DNA of 64,000 bases, taken from assembly GCA_963969365.1 (NCBI GenBank), contig OZ017753.1, positions 1,364,001-1,428,000 on the forward strand. The letters run 5' to 3'. The translations under genes were made by a program, and so were the position numbers. The stretch is from Asterochloris sp. CNOR1. Taxonomy: Eukaryota > Chlorophyta > Trebouxiophyceae > Trebouxiales > Trebouxiaceae. The notes under the pieces were generated by a model, which was not told the origin of the DNA, did not search any database, and was given only the letters and a program-made list of their open reading frames with translations. Positions 1 through 11,175 of this stretch are shown piece by piece (position 1 is the first letter of the stretch; the number at the start of each line of letters is the position of its first letter).

Positions 1-2162
1 TGCACATCCAGTGTTTGAGTGCCTGGCAACAGCGCTTGGCTTGTCCAGGGAGTCAGAACCCAGCTAGCCCCTGCACCAAAGGGAGCATTTCTCACGGAGC
101 ATTCCTTAGGGAAACTCCACATTGAAGCGGCGCTCACCCTTGCTGATGTGTGGCTGCAGGCGTCCTTTGGCAGCGGCGCAATGAGCGGGGCAGTGGCCAG
201 CGCACAGCCAGTGAATGCTGTGTTAGGAGACCTGCGCTCATCTCTGGGACTGGGCACCCCGATCCAGCGGACCCAGCTGGCCCGCTCCCAGTCAGCCGCC
301 CACGCATGTCTGCTGCGCCCTGGGCAGCAACCTCAGGGCAGCCTGCCAGCTGTCTGGGCGCCTGAGCTGGCGCGCGCCAACTCCCTGCAGGCCACCTTTG
401 CCGAGGCGCAGGCCAGCCTGCTGCAGGCCCAGGCTCAGGCCAAGGGCCTGGCAGGGGTGCCCCCTCGTGTTGGGGGGTCAAAACGCGACTTCGCCTCCAT
501 CTCCACCCTCGGCACCAACGACAGCGTGGCCAGCCACCAGACCGTGGTGCGCAAGGCTGCCTCCCCGTCCCAGGTGAGGTTACTGCTCTGAGGTCGCGCC
601 TGCGCTTGCAGTGCGCGATGCAGCCCCGTCCTTCAAGATATGGTCACACCTGGCATGGTCAGGACCAGTTGAAAGTGCATAGGTCAAGACAGAGGCCAAG
701 ACAAGGGAGCCTTGAGGCCTATAAGGTCCTGGCAACTGCTTCTGTGGTCATCGCATATGCGTGCAGGCAGCCTGCTGGCCCCACCTGCAGGGAAGCTCAT
801 TGCTGAGGGCTGCCTCAGCCCCTGGAGACAGCCTCTGCTACACTTCTTGGCTGCATGATGCGCATGCCAGCTGCAGGGGCAGCAGACCGTCTCGCTGCTG
901 TGCATACTGGAGTCGTGGGGAACCTGGGCGGCATGATGCGCCTGCAGCAGGTCTTGCAGCCACCCCTGAAGGATACCCAACGGTTTCAGCACACATCCAG
1001 TGACAAGCTGCTGATGTTTCTGTGCAGGGAACAGGGGAGCTCTCAGCTGTGGGCTGCCCCTAACCACAACGTCAGCCTCTGCCGACTGGCGCTGCTTGGC
1101 ACTCACCACACACACATGCTGAGTACCTGCAGCCGCACTCTCACAGTGACCACACTCACCTCACTGCCCCACCGCAGGGAACCTCATCGCTGTGGGCTGC
1201 CCCCGCCCCCGAGGACAGCCCCAGCTCACCCGCGCTGGTGGGGCCCCGCCATCGCTACACCACACGCGCTGCCAAGGCCGCTACTGGAGGGGCCGCCCCC
1301 AGCCTGGCATCTCCTGAGGAGGAGGGCAGCGGGGACAGCAGCTTGGGGCTGCCACCCCCCCAGCCAGCTCCCACCAAACGAGGTGAGGTCTTCAGTGCTG
1401 GGCTTGGTGACTTGCAGACTGCTGGCCGGCAGGTGAAGTACGGCTGAGTGGCTCTGTTAATGCACTCAACCTGCACGCTCTCAGGGGATGCAGCAGACAC
1501 GCCCCGATTGCCAGGCTACCATACACAAAGGGCAGCAGTTCAGTGCATAGGCTCCCGTGCAGCATGCTACATGTGCTCAAATGGCAGCTACTCGTTTGCT
1601 GGGCAGCCTTTGCAGTTGGCCTTGCACCGTCGGCCTGCAGGCGCTGCAGTGTGGCTGTAGACTGGAAACCCCCTGTTGTCCTGCAGGTGTCAAGAGTGGG
1701 CCACCACCAGTGTGCCGTAATTGTGGAGTCACATCCACCCCGCAGTGGAGAATTGGCCCTGGTGCGTTGCTCTTGCACCTTGCTGGCCCTCTCTCACTCC
1801 ATGGTGTCTAGGCAAGCATGCCAGCAGTCGCTGTTCCGTCGCATTGCATGCTGTGCTGTCATTTGCTGCGCTGGCATCATGTAAATTGGGCTGAGCTGAG
1901 CCTACTCTGCTGAAAACATGCGTTTTTGTGCGTGCAGAGGGACCGCGCACCCTGTGCAATGCGTGAGTGGTAGTGCTCGTTTGCGGCTTCTGCTCCAAAC
2001 TGCTGCACTATGTCTTGCTGCTTGCTTGCTGCAGCTTGCTGCTTCTGGGGCTCCTTTCTGGCCAGGCGCACCGAGCTTACCAACATGAGACTCCACTCCT
2101 GCAGGTGCGGAGTGCGCTACAAAAAGTGTTTGCCCCTTGCCGATCGGCGGCATGCGCCATAG
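1..2162 (+). CDS. GATA-type zinc-finger transcription factor (5' partial)
   Basis: Exons read as (<19)-573, 1178-1382, 1687-1761, 1938-1962 and 2105-2162 (TAG); the pieces keep one frame. The last three exons build a plant-type GATA finger, CRNC then 18 residues then CNAC, with the usual [20 protein letters not shown] core, followed by only about a dozen residues. It should bind GATA motifs in nuclear DNA. The part before the finger is Ala/Gln/Ser-rich, with a possible helical stretch around AEAQASLLQAQAQAK, and shows no second domain. The frame is closed by a stop at 16-18, so either an upstream exon joins just inside the window or translation starts at the ATG at 181; I cannot decide. The finger being split by two introns, one inside the second Cys pair, is unusual but the frame demands it. 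Target genes are unknown. Confidence 0.85.
781..1221 (+). repeat. Decayed copies of a splice acceptor and exon start inside a GATA-gene intron
   Basis: The intron between 574 and 1177 ends at an acceptor followed by exon 2 (1173-1221). Two earlier stretches, 786-833 and 1023-1060, resemble that junction: each has TGCAGGGA, then a CTCA.. GCTG..GGGCTGCC core. Copy 1 also keeps the later AGACAGCC block. They look like degenerate duplicates of the acceptor plus exon edge. They could act as decoy 3' splice sites. Confidence 0.6.
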
Positions 2163-3667
2163 AAACAGTACCTGTACGTAAGCCACAGTCAGCCCTGCTC
2201 CTACTGTTCAGCCCCGGCCCAAAGTGCACAGCACATAGCGTACCTATGCTCTGCCTTTTTGCCCAGCCCATCCATTACGATACTGCTCGTCCCAGAACAG
2301 CCCCACCTATGAGCTTCCCTGCTCACCTGCTATACCTCCACCAGATGCCTCCATCAGTGGCGGCATCTATATCTAGAACAACACACCTGAACCTGAACAA
2401 GCCACTGCTTGCCCTGCTCCACTTCTCACATGTCCCTTGCGTTTGCCTCACTCATAGTCATATACCACAAGGGCCCCCTTGAGCCTCCTTGCCCCACAAT
2501 TCCTGCAGGCCTCGTAGTGTGATTTGCAGATATTGCTGCAGCTTGTCCTCATGAGGAGTGACAGTCTCGAAATGCCTGTGTGTTCATGAGCTGAATTGAA
2601 CCTGACAACCCCTATTATGACTGATGCTTGAGGGTCTTTGGAAGCTTGAGTCGGATTGTTCAAGGCAAAGCTTGCTTTTGTTTCAGGGAGGCACCTTTCA
2701 ATGTCCAGGTAAAAATTAAGGCAGGTCAAGCTGCTCATGCATGCAGCCAGACTGCTCGCAAGTAGAGTGACTGGGAAAGTCCCCTAGTCTCTGTTTATGT
2801 GACAGCCACGGACTACTGCACATATGCTACTGCACAGGGGCTGCCTCAGCCTTCCTGAGAGCTGCACCAGCAATGGCCGCACCAGGCCTGCTGCACAATC
2901 CGTGATTGAACTGGCCTCTAGCCTGCTCCCCACTTACTGCAGAGGAGAACACTTGCCAAAAGAATCAGTGTGCCTGGTATTGAGCAACATTCACCTGGAC
3001 TTCCAGGGAAAACACATGAGGCTCATGCAGGCAGACTACGCACCTGCTGACTGCAAGGATGCCAAGATGGCCTCAATGCCCAGGCCCAGCAGGCTGCCTG
3101 TGCCTGTGGAGCAGTCGAGGCCTGTGCTGCAGAATGTGGCGCTGCCCTGCAGCAAGATCTGGGGGTGTGACACAGCAACTGGCCTCAGCTGCAAGCCGTC
3201 AGTACAGGAATCTTACAGCCACACAAGCAAGGCAGCAGAAGCAGTAAGGCCAAAGGCAATCATGACAACACAGCACAATTAGGGCAGGCAGCAAATGCCA
3301 AGGCGGACGCACAGCACACACTACCATGCACAGAATCTACCACGACTGGGAGGTGCCCCGTCCCTTGCTGTGGAACGGCACTCCCAGGTCACACCCTACA
3401 TCACTGTAGCCAGGTGCAGTGGAACCTGCTGTTGGCCGCGGGATTACCCAGGCACTGATAGCCACAACATGGCTCCTGTCCCTTCTGCCTCTTAAGATGG
3501 GAGTTACACAGAATTCTTTCTCATGAGAGTAAAACCAGCCACAAGAGCATCATATGACTTACTGGCAAGGTAACGATTGCTTGCACAGGGGCCTTTTGAC
3601 ATATTTCTGACACTCATCAGGCTCACACCAGCTGGCTTTTCAGGTCTGCCTCCTCAATCCACATCTT
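2163..3667. other. Gene-poor stretch between two convergent genes
   Basis: This 1.5-kb stretch separates the GATA gene end from the end of glyoxalase II. A 152-codon open frame at 2824-3282 on the plus strand shows no recognisable motif, no splice context and ordinary non-coding composition, so I do not call it. The stretch probably holds two 3' UTRs. A TGTAA poly(A) signal for the minus-strand gene lies at 3504-3508. Confidence 0.5.
3504..3508 (-). terminator. Putative TGTAA poly(A) signal of the glyoxalase II gene
   Basis: TTACA on the plus strand reads TGTAA on the minus strand, 160 bases past the stop codon at 3668. TGTAA is the usual chlorophyte nuclear polyadenylation signal. Confidence 0.4.
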
Positions 3668-6302
3668 TCAGAAGTTGTCCTTGTGCTTTCTGATAGCTGC
3701 CCAAGCTTCCACATCTGGTGCATCAGGGGAGATACCTGCATGCCACAGATGACCGCTCAGCTGGAGGAGAGCCAGCCATCGCAGCTAAGCAAAGCTCCAC
3801 CCAGTGTCTGAGGAAGCGGCCACCTTGCCCCTCACCCAAGTTGTGGCGAATGTTGGGGTCGCTGGGTCTCAGGAAGGGGTTGGTGTCCAGCTCCTCCTGC
3901 AGCGTGCTGGGGATGGTGGGCTCGCCCTGCAGGGGCCACATGGACGCTCTCAGGACAGAGGACATCTCTGCAGCAGGAGGCGGGGCACGTATTGCCTTGT
4001 GGAGCCACACCCTGCACCAGCCAGTGGGGACCAGAAGCATGCAACACAAGCCAGGAACAGGTAGGTCCACAGCATCATCGATGTTGGAGACCCTGCAAGA
4101 GTTTGCTGGCTATCCCCATGCACTTTGTATGCGCTGCTGGACTGCAGACTTCCTGTTCGAGGGCCTGACACATTCACCGCCACCGCTGCGAGTGTCCTCA
4201 CCCTTCTGTCCGCTAGCACAGCGCAGTGTCACATGTGGGCAAGCTGCAGCTGCACAGCCCAGCCCATCTAGTTGTGTCAGCTGGTTGCTTCTCAAACCCA
4301 CCTTGCTGCGCAAACCATCAATCTGCTCCTTGCGCTGCTGCAGCTTCTTGTTGTTGGGGTCCACTGTCACTGCCCACTTGGCATTGCTCTGCGTATACTC
4401 GTGAGCACTGCACCACAGCACGGCAGGTGCTCCAATCTTTGGAAGTATCACAGGTCCCACACAGAGGTGCACAATTTGGCATCAAGGTGGGCAGCAGCGT
4501 GGTAGCACAGTAAGCAGCTAATGTGGTCACACCAGCATGGTAGCAGCTGACATGCCAGACTGTGCAGGGTGCAGATGGATGGAGGGCATCATGGTAGCAC
4601 ATTGTGCAGGTAGCATGCAGGCAAGCAGCAGCCTGAAAGGAGGCCTCACCAGAACACCTTGGCAGATGGCGACAGGGGAATCATCTTGGACAGAGACCCC
4701 CACATCTGGGCAGGGTTGCCCTCAAAGAGGCGTCCGCAGCCCAAAGCAAATAGTGTGTCCCCTGTAGGGCCAGGCAGCAATCAGAGTGCTGGCCACAGCT
4801 GATGGTGATGCGGTGCAGCTGCACTGCCTCAACCTGTGGGCGGGGGTGGCAACGTAGTTGCTGAGCTCCACATGCTGACGCATCAGAGTTGCTGTTGCAT
4901 GCTGCACAAGCCTGCACAGCAACATCACTGCAGGCAGGTCAACTGCTGGGGCAGGCAAGCGTACTGGCTAATTGCAGGGCAAGCATGCACAGGCTGGGCC
5001 ATGTGCTTGTGCGGCATTGGCAGCTTCAGCCTCACCTGGGAAGAGGGCATCTGCTTCAGGGAACCAGAGTGTTATGTGGCCCCGCGTGTGCCCAGGCGTG
5101 TCAAACACGTGCATGGTCTGCTTTCCAAACTCCCAGGTGTCACCATCCTGTAGGCAGCACGGCAGTCAGCTCGAGCATTGACCACATCAGGCCAGGACTA
5201 GCAGAGTCCTGCAAGCTGGGCACAGCAGGTCTTGACTTGTCCACAGCCACATACGATGTATGACCATGGTCTGCCGTTGTGATGGCTGCAGCAAAAACCT
5301 GTTGGGGGAAGCCCCAGCACATGTCCAAATGCAAGCGGAATGTCGTTGCTGCTGGGCGGGTGATGATAGCACGTAAGGGATGCAAGGCCAATGGGGGCAC
5401 CTGATGTGCCCTGGACTGCCACCCAACCTGTGCATCCAGCAGAGTGTGGAGTGCCGAAGTGCCACCAGAAGTCGCACAACTGTGGAGCTTGCCTTGAGGG
5501 CAATGTCGATGCCTGGAATGCGCCCCTCATCTGCCTTTGGCCCCACAATGGTACAGTTGAACTGCTTCTTGAGGGCCTCATTGCCGCCTGCGAGGCAGGT
5601 GCACTGCCTCTCAAAGAGGGGCCAATCAACACCCTTGCAGAAAAGCAGCAAGGTCACATCAGCTGCTGGTCTGTGGGCAGCTCGGGCGGCAGCTTGAAGG
5701 GGGTCCAGTTCGTAGGGACCCACCGGTGTGATCCCAGTGATGGTGGGTATTGAGGATGAAGTCAACATGAAGGCCCCTGCAGGCACAGAGCGTCTCCATG
5801 TGGGTCTGTGCCCAGAAGTTGAGATTGCAACAGATGAACATGAAAAGCAAGTCAGCCATTGCGGCCAATGGTCACTTGATATACTGATAATGCACAATGG
5901 CAGGAGCTGGGTGCGTCGACTGGACACACACCTTTCCTTGAGGGCTTTTACCACGGGCTCAGCCTCTGACGGGTCAACAACAGCCACCTTGCCACTCTCC
6001 TTGTCTTGAAGCAGCCACACATAATTGTCCTGTGGGGGTACAAGATGAGCAGCTGAAGAGCATGCACAGCGCAGGCGCCAGGTCATTAGTGAGCTGCTGC
6101 TTGTCTGCATGGAAATCTGCTGTAGACAACATCTCACACTCAGAGCTGGGATCCTCTGCACTTCAATGTTGCCAGCAGTCTCCAGCCCACTGGTGCTAGC
6201 TGCCATTGCCGCAAAAGAGCCAGCAGAAAGGCCTCTCTGCCCCGCAAAGCGACTGGTGCTCCTGCCCTGTAAGCTGCCACCACCGGACCTGTGCAAAGTC
6301 AT
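3668..6302 (-). CDS. Hydroxyacylglutathione hydrolase (glyoxalase II), organelle-targeted
   Basis: Nine exons: 6302-6138, 6029-5932, 5776-5724, 5587-5493, 5147-5036, 4761-4650, 4407-4302, 3926-3836, 3735-3668; total 299 residues in frame. The enzyme hydrolyses S-D-lactoylglutathione to D-lactate and glutathione, the second step of methylglyoxal detoxification. The metallo-beta-lactamase fold is clear: [13 protein letters not shown] (metal-binding THxHxDH), [26 protein letters not shown], and CAHEYT for the last metal-binding His. Substrate-binding residues lie in the C-terminal helical part, which ends in the family-typical [14 protein letters not shown]. About 50 residues precede [12 protein letters not shown]; they are rich in Ser, Arg and Gly and look like a mitochondrial or plastid transit peptide. 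The intron after 5493 has a GC donor. The gene is divergent from thiamin pyrophosphokinase. Confidence 0.95.
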
Positions 6303-6703
6303 GCCAAGTCAAGACAGTTGTGGGGGCAGGCCATCAAGGAAACATGTGGTGTGGCACTCGTTACCTGCAAATTTGTGTATCTAGCTGATGTCTGTACAGA
6401 GCAGCAGCTGAGCCTGCACAGGTTAAATGATGAACCTTGAGGCTGTGAGGAGCGCAACGCGTGCATGCAGAAGCATGCTGACAGGTGGCTACCTCTCAGT
6501 TGAGGCCTGGTGCTCAGGCACCTCAGGCAAGCTGATCTGGCTGTCAGGCCGAAGTGCATGAAGAGTGTGATGATGAGCAGGAGGAAGGTCAAAGTCTGAC
6601 CAGATCACTCTTTGGAGCAAGGTAGCATGGCATGTTGGCACTGAGGTGCAGGCAGCAACCCCGGATTCTGACCACATCTGGTGTCCGACGGAACCAGGCT
6701 GTA
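6303..6703. promoter_or_regulatory. Shared upstream region of two divergent genes
   Basis: The 401 bases lie between the start codons of glyoxalase II (minus) and thiamin pyrophosphokinase (plus), so both promoters and 5' UTRs must sit here. I see no TATA-like box or other element I can defend, and no riboswitch-like TPP aptamer that I can recognise by eye. Confidence 0.4.
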
Positions 6704-7922
6704 ATGTCGGTCAGACAGCACAAGTGCTCCTTTCTGCAGCCCAGACAGCAGGGGTCATCTGATTGCATCATTGCGGTGCTGCTCAATTGGACCCTGCCCT
6801 CGCAGGTCCCTCTTCTGTTGCAATCAGGTAGCTCATCACTCCTGCTGCCCCCTGCACCAGCCTGCCATGCACAAGTGTAAGCATGGGCCCCTGCTGTAGC
6901 GCAGGCAGTCATCTGCGCAGATGGTGGCGCCAATCGGTTGTATGATGAGCTGCCAAGCATGGTGCCAGGGGAGGATGCAGCTCAGCTGCGCAAGCGCTAC
7001 AGGCCAGCTGCTATCAAGGGAGATCTGGACTCCATCAGGCCCAAGATCAGGCAGTTCTATGAGGGCTTGGGGGTCCACATCATCGACAACTCAGATGACC
7101 AGGACACCACAGACCTGCAGAAATGCCTGGCCTGGGTTCGGGAGCAGCAGGGTGAAGAGCTCAGCAAATGCCAGGTTGTGGTGGCAGGTGGGGCCACTGC
7201 GTTGCCGATGGAGCGCTGCCTACTGTGTTTGATGCTTCTGGGCCCTGCTGATGCACCTTACTTGCTCCAGAGAGCAAGACGGTGCCTGTCTTGCCTGTGC
7301 ATGCTGTGGCTGAGCAGCCCTGAACTGCAGACTCCGATGCACCTTCAGGCAGCAGCTGCTGGCAGATGCCATGTGTGGAGCTGTCGCTAGGCTCAAGTCA
7401 GAAGCCTTTCACTTTTGGCTTTTGCAGGAGCCCTTGGAGGGCGCCTGGACCACACCCTCAGTAGCCTGAGCACCCTGCACAAACATCGTGACATGAACAT
7501 TGTGCTGTGGGGAGAAGGCAACATGGCTCAGCTGCTGCCCATGGGCAAGCATGTCATTCACTCCTGGCCCCAGATCAAGGGGGCGAGCTGCGGATTGATC
7601 CCACTGGCAGGACCAGCCACAGTCACAAGCACAGGACTGCATTGGGACCTATGTGAGGCACTGTTTGACGGCAGTCCCAGCTCATGTTGGCCAGTGATTG
7701 CTACGTGACCCCGGCCGCAGTCCCCTGAAACGATATTGCCTGCGCCTGTCCTGAATCAACCCAAACAACCAAAGATGGCCTGCACTGAGTTGCTATTTGG
7801 TTGCAGACAACTCAAAGATGGAGATGACCGGTCTAGTCAGCACTTCAAACTACATGATTGCAGACCAGGTGAAGGTGGAGACAGATGCTGACATCTTGTG
7901 GGTTACAGAGGTGAAAGATTGA
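6704..7922 (+). CDS. TPK: Thiamin pyrophosphokinase
   Basis: Exons 6704-6827, 6909-7187, 7428-7652 and 7807-7922 give 247 residues. The enzyme transfers pyrophosphate from ATP to thiamin, making the cofactor TPP; in plants it is cytosolic. The protein aligns along its whole length with the plant family as I remember it: HKCSFLQP near the N-terminus, then AVLLNWTLP, ICADGGANRLYDELP, IKGDLDSIRP (the Asp-rich catalytic patch), DQDTTDLQKCL, GALGGRLDHTLS, GASCGLIPLAGP and GLVSTSNYM near the C-terminus. The ATG at 6704 is chosen because the following residues already match the family N-terminus. Intron 1 must use the AG at 6907-6908 to keep the frame, not the AG three bases upstream. The gene converges on the small membrane-protein gene at 8005. 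Confidence 0.95.
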
Positions 7923-8020
7923 TCCTACAAAACGAGGTTAAAGCTTCAAAAACACATTTCAAAGATTTTCCGGCCACAAAGTCATTGAGTGCCCGTAGAT
8001 CTGTTCACCTTGAGTTGTAA
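7903..8020. terminator. Overlapping poly(A) signals of convergent genes
   Basis: TGTAA on the plus strand at 8016-8020 lies 94 bases past the thiamin pyrophosphokinase stop, inside the end of the opposite coding region. TGTAA on the minus strand (plus 7903-7907) lies about 100 bases past the stop of the opposite gene, inside the last thiamin pyrophosphokinase exon. If both are used, the transcripts overlap by over 100 bases. Confidence 0.4.
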
Positions 8021-8241
8021 CCTCCTGCGAGCCTGTCAAGATACCCACTTTGAAAAGCCACTCCGAGAATTACCACCACTGGCAGCACAAATGTTGCCAG
8101 CACCACAAACCAGAACAGTCTATTGTCACGGCCAGACGAGGTGTTCATGTACTCCTGCCGCTTCCGCCTTCTGCGCTCAACAGCTGTGAGAGTCACAGCA
8201 GCTTCCTCCTGCTGCTTCTGGAGCTTCTGTGCTATGGTCAT
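8005..8241 (-). CDS. Small single-pass membrane protein, unknown
   Basis: A single-exon reading frame of 78 residues starts at an ATG at 8241, just after a good acceptor (TGCAG), so a 5' UTR intron is likely. The order is: a charged amphipathic N-terminal half rich in Gln, Glu and Arg with a RRRRKRQEYM block; a short polar NTSSGRDN stretch; one strong membrane helix, roughly residues 47-66 (starting LFWFVVLATFVLPVV); and a short tail SGYLDRLAGGYNSR. The basic block before the helix suggests an N-in, C-out or tail-anchor-like topology. It has the look of the small conserved plant and algal ER or organelle membrane proteins, but I cannot name the family. Confidence 0.65.
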   Translation of the reverse strand: MTIAQKLQKQQEEAAVTLTAVERRRRKRQEYMNTSSGRDNRLFWFVVLATFVLPVVVILGVAFQSGYLDRLAGGYNSR

Positions 8242-8567
8242 CCCCTCGGATGCACCTGCACAAGGTGCACCCGGCAGTATCTCAGCCAGAAGCAAGAATG
8301 CAGCTGAAGGAAGCTCTGCCGGCTCCACGGCATTGCCAGGACTGTGTGTAGGCAGCAGAGGATTACCAAGCTTCCTGCAAAGCACTAACAGCATGTTCAG
8401 CCACCAACATCTTCACTGCCGCACTGCAGCAGGCATGCAGCCTCATGCCCCACACTGCCTCCATCTTCTTGCATTGCTCTCCAGCCGTCATCATGAATAG
8501 AAACCAGACTTGGACTGCTCAAGAGGAACAGCAGTGCTCACGGCCGAGCAAGCGGCTTGGCCCTTGC
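8242..8567. other. Intergenic stretch between two minus-strand genes
   Basis: This 326-base gap holds the presumed 5' UTR and promoter of the small membrane-protein gene and the 3' UTR of the PDZ gene. I see no other feature in it. Confidence 0.4.
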
Positions 8568-9358
8568 CTAGCTTGAGCGGCGCGCCTCACTTTCTGATTT
8601 GGCCGGAGGTGCCCAAGCCTCCTGCGGTTCCTCCTCCTGCGCAAGGGGCTCCTTGCTGAGCACCAGCTCCATCTGTTCCCCGCGCTGCATCTGCAGGGCG
8701 TCCCTCACAAAGCGAAGGCTGGGCCTGTCATTTAGCTCGAGCATCTCGCCTCGCCTCACAGGATCAGAGATGGCAAACACCCGCTGCCTCGGCATCACCC
8801 CTGCCTGCACGCAAACAAGCGCCTACGCAAAAAGAAGGAGACTTGTGAGGCCACTGCAGTCTCCTGTGAGCGGAGATGAGCACCTGCTCGGCTTATCTGC
8901 CTCGCTCTGTGCAGAATGAGGCATGATAAGGGCATGCATGTGGCATGAGCATGCAGGACTGGGTAGGCACCTGCTCTGCTGGACTGCCTGGCGCCACCTC
9001 TGCGAGGATGATGGCTCGTGCATCTCCAGCCTTGGCCTCTCCCAGCCGGATTGCGGCACGTAGGTCAAGCGTTGCTAGCTCTAGCCTTCACAAAGCAAGT
9101 GCATGTTGCCTTGTCAACGACCTGCTTGGCATGCTTTGCATGCAGTGATGGCCGAGCTGCTTACTGGATAGTCTCTGGCCGTGCAGTAGTTCTATTGATC
9201 TGCTGGGGTGCCTGGGCAACAGCTGGGCATCGCTGCAGCCTTCTGGCACCCTGCCTGCATGCCTTGCTACCAGAGGGTTTCTGCCGCTTCTGTGAGGCTG
9301 TTGGGAGTATCCTTGGGACTCCAGTGTGCCTAAAGCAACTCATTTGAAGGCCCAACAT
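8568..9358 (-). CDS. PDZ-domain protein, probably plastid-targeted
   Basis: Exons 9358-9165, 9085-8971 and 8804-8568 give 181 residues. A PDZ-like domain spans about residues 65-160: beta strands around AIILAEVAPGSPAEQAGV, then QRVFAISDPVRRG, then a helix RPSLRFVRDALQ and a last strand QMELVLSK. The APGSPAEQAG turn is the classical PDZ signature. The first 60 residues are rich in Arg, Lys, Ser and Ala, poor in acids, and fit a plastid transit peptide. The tail is acidic and Ser/Ala-rich. PDZ domains bind C-terminal peptides; the partner is unknown. There is no protease domain, so this is a stand-alone PDZ protein. The start codon lies only 74 bases from that of the divergent plus-strand gene. 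Confidence 0.75.
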
Positions 9359-9432
9359 GATGGCACAGAATCAGATTTCAGGAGCTAAACCTATCTGACC
9401 CAGACCAGCGATTTTGCTCGCTAGCCTCCAGC
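9359..9432. promoter_or_regulatory. Very short bidirectional promoter
   Basis: Only 74 bases separate the start codons of the PDZ gene (minus) and the proteasome chaperone gene (plus), so both 5' UTRs and the transcription start sites must be squeezed in here or overlap. No named element is visible. Confidence 0.5.
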
Positions 9433-10918
9433 ATGGACATGGCTGATCCACTCACAGGTACTGTGATGATGTGTGAACCTGTTGCCCTCCTCACGAAAGC
9501 CTAGAAATCCAATGCGCCTGCAGCCGATTTTCCCAGGCGGGTTGTGGATCAGGAGGAGGAGGAGCTGGCCCAGGCAGAGGCCCTCCACTTTGATGAGCCA
9601 CCAATTGTCATGGTATGTTGTCAGCCAAGCAAACGGAAATGATTGTTCTGTCTGGGCAGCTGAGCTGCTTTCCTTGATGTGCAGTGGAACAGTCAGATCC
9701 TCAAGCATCTGCATCAAGGCAGGCTCCTTGTGCAGCAGCTGGTGAGCCTCCGTTGAGCATATTGCCACGATGAATCTCCTGTTCCACGAGCCTCACATGC
9801 CTCTGCTGCTGCAGGTGGTTGCCACAGATCACCTGTCCTGCCACCTGCTGCACCATACCTGCCAGCTTGCATTGGTGAGGCTGCCGCCAGTCATCTGTGC
9901 TGTGCTTGTGCTCAAGGCTCCAGCCACACTTGAAAGTGCTTGCACTCCAGGAGGCTGGTCGTGGCATCATAGCAGGCAGCATACTTCTCCCAGAGCTAGA
10001 CCTGTCAGGCAATCACGCCCAGCCGCAGCTCGGTGACAAGGGCTGCTACATGTACCTTGTCCTGCCTGAGGCCATTGGCGCTGGTCAGCAGGGTCCTGCT
10101 GGGGCTGCCAGCTGCAGAGGGCACCTGGCTCCTGCAATGGCCCAGTTGCAGATCAATGGAGGCAGTGCTGCTCAGCCAGACAAGCTGGGCACTCTCATAG
10201 TCCCATGCCAGTATCCTGTGCCCCCAGAGAGGGCAATGCTGTGGGCTCAAGAGATGTCTAGCAGCGTGCAGGCCTTGCTCACAATGGTTCTTGGCAGCAT
10301 TCCGGTGGGTGCCAGTTGGCCTGTGTGGTCCTGCCATGCTGGCGATGCAGGTGTGCGCTGCCCTGAAGCAGCACGTGAGCTGCAGTCCACCGGCACCAGG
10401 GCAGCTCTGTCCTGCCTGCCCTGCTGAAGGCTTGCCAGTATAAGCCGCGCATTGCACTGACAGTTCCACTGTAACTATTGCAGGTGGATGCCTGCAGAGG
10501 CCAGCCTGATTTGCACGGAGTGACTTTGCACCATCTTCTCACCAGCAGCTGCCAGGCTCCCTTGAAGCTGTCTGCCAGCACACCCCTGCCCATTGGGTCC
10601 CTTGTCAGCGGCCTGCCGGCTGCCATCATGACTGTCCTCGAGGTGGGCGGCTGCTGTCAACAGCAACCGGACTACACATTTGGTCTACCTGAAGCGGAGT
10701 GTCACACCTTGCAGGCTCAGAATCAGGACGGAGCTGCCATCATCCAAGTGGACACAGGCGAAGCATCAACTCAACAGAAACTCGCAGCAATAACGACTAC
10801 TGTATTGCAGCTTGTTGCTGATGCTCAGCTCTGCAAGGAATTCCAGCAGGCATCCCAGAGAGCCTCAGAGACCTCTGGTGCCAAGTCAAAACATTTCACT
10901 GGCCTGCTGTACATCTAA
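9433..10918 (+). CDS. Proteasome assembly chaperone 1-like protein
   Basis: Exons 9433-9457, 9524-9612, 9685-9741, 9815-9874, 9951-10083, 10201-10286, 10351-10374, 10484-10642 and 10715-10918 give 278 residues in frame. The order of motifs follows the plant relatives of PSMG1/PAC1 as I recall them: an acidic EEEELAQAEA segment; a strand pair ending GSILLPELDLSGN followed by LGDKGCYMY; PVPPERAM; CRGQPDLHG; PIGSLVSGLPAAIMTVLE; and a final GAAIIQVD strand with a helical tail. PAC1 pairs with PAC2 to build the alpha ring of the 20S proteasome in the cytosol or nucleus. Family similarity is by eye and moderate. The donor after 10286 (GTTCTT) and the 24-base exon at 10351 are the weakest parts. It is convergent with a proteasome alpha-subunit gene. 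Confidence 0.6.
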
Positions 10919-11100
10919 GAGGCAAGACCTCTTCAATGTACAAGACCACCGCCAGCTGGCAGGTGGCGTTTCATGAAGCATTTCTTAGAGGACTGCTTCA
11001 GAATAAGCTGCCTTCAGAGTTTAGCACCGGAGCAGAGACATGGGCTGTAGGCTCACAGTTGCAACAGAGGTGAGCATCCATCAATCCTCCCTGCATAACA

Positions 11101-11105
11101 TTACA
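11101..11105 (-). terminator. Putative TGTAA poly(A) signal of the proteasome alpha-3 gene
   Basis: TTACA on the plus strand reads TGTAA on the minus strand, 71 bases past the stop at 11176. This is a normal spacing for chlorophyte nuclear genes. Confidence 0.45.
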
Positions 11106-11175
11106 GGTACAGTTGCTGCATTGCAAGCACTTGTGGGGTCCTAGCTGCTGACGCATCAGCAATATTTCAGACAAC

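Noticed and set aside
2824-3282. 152-codon plus-strand frame between the GATA and glyoxalase genes
   Set aside because: No motif, no hydrophobic or charge pattern, no splice or poly(A) context; probably part of a UTR.
5187-6302. A single 371-codon minus-strand frame
   Set aside because: It reads straight through several introns of the glyoxalase II gene. Only the exon parts match the family, and the family frame changes at the splice sites.
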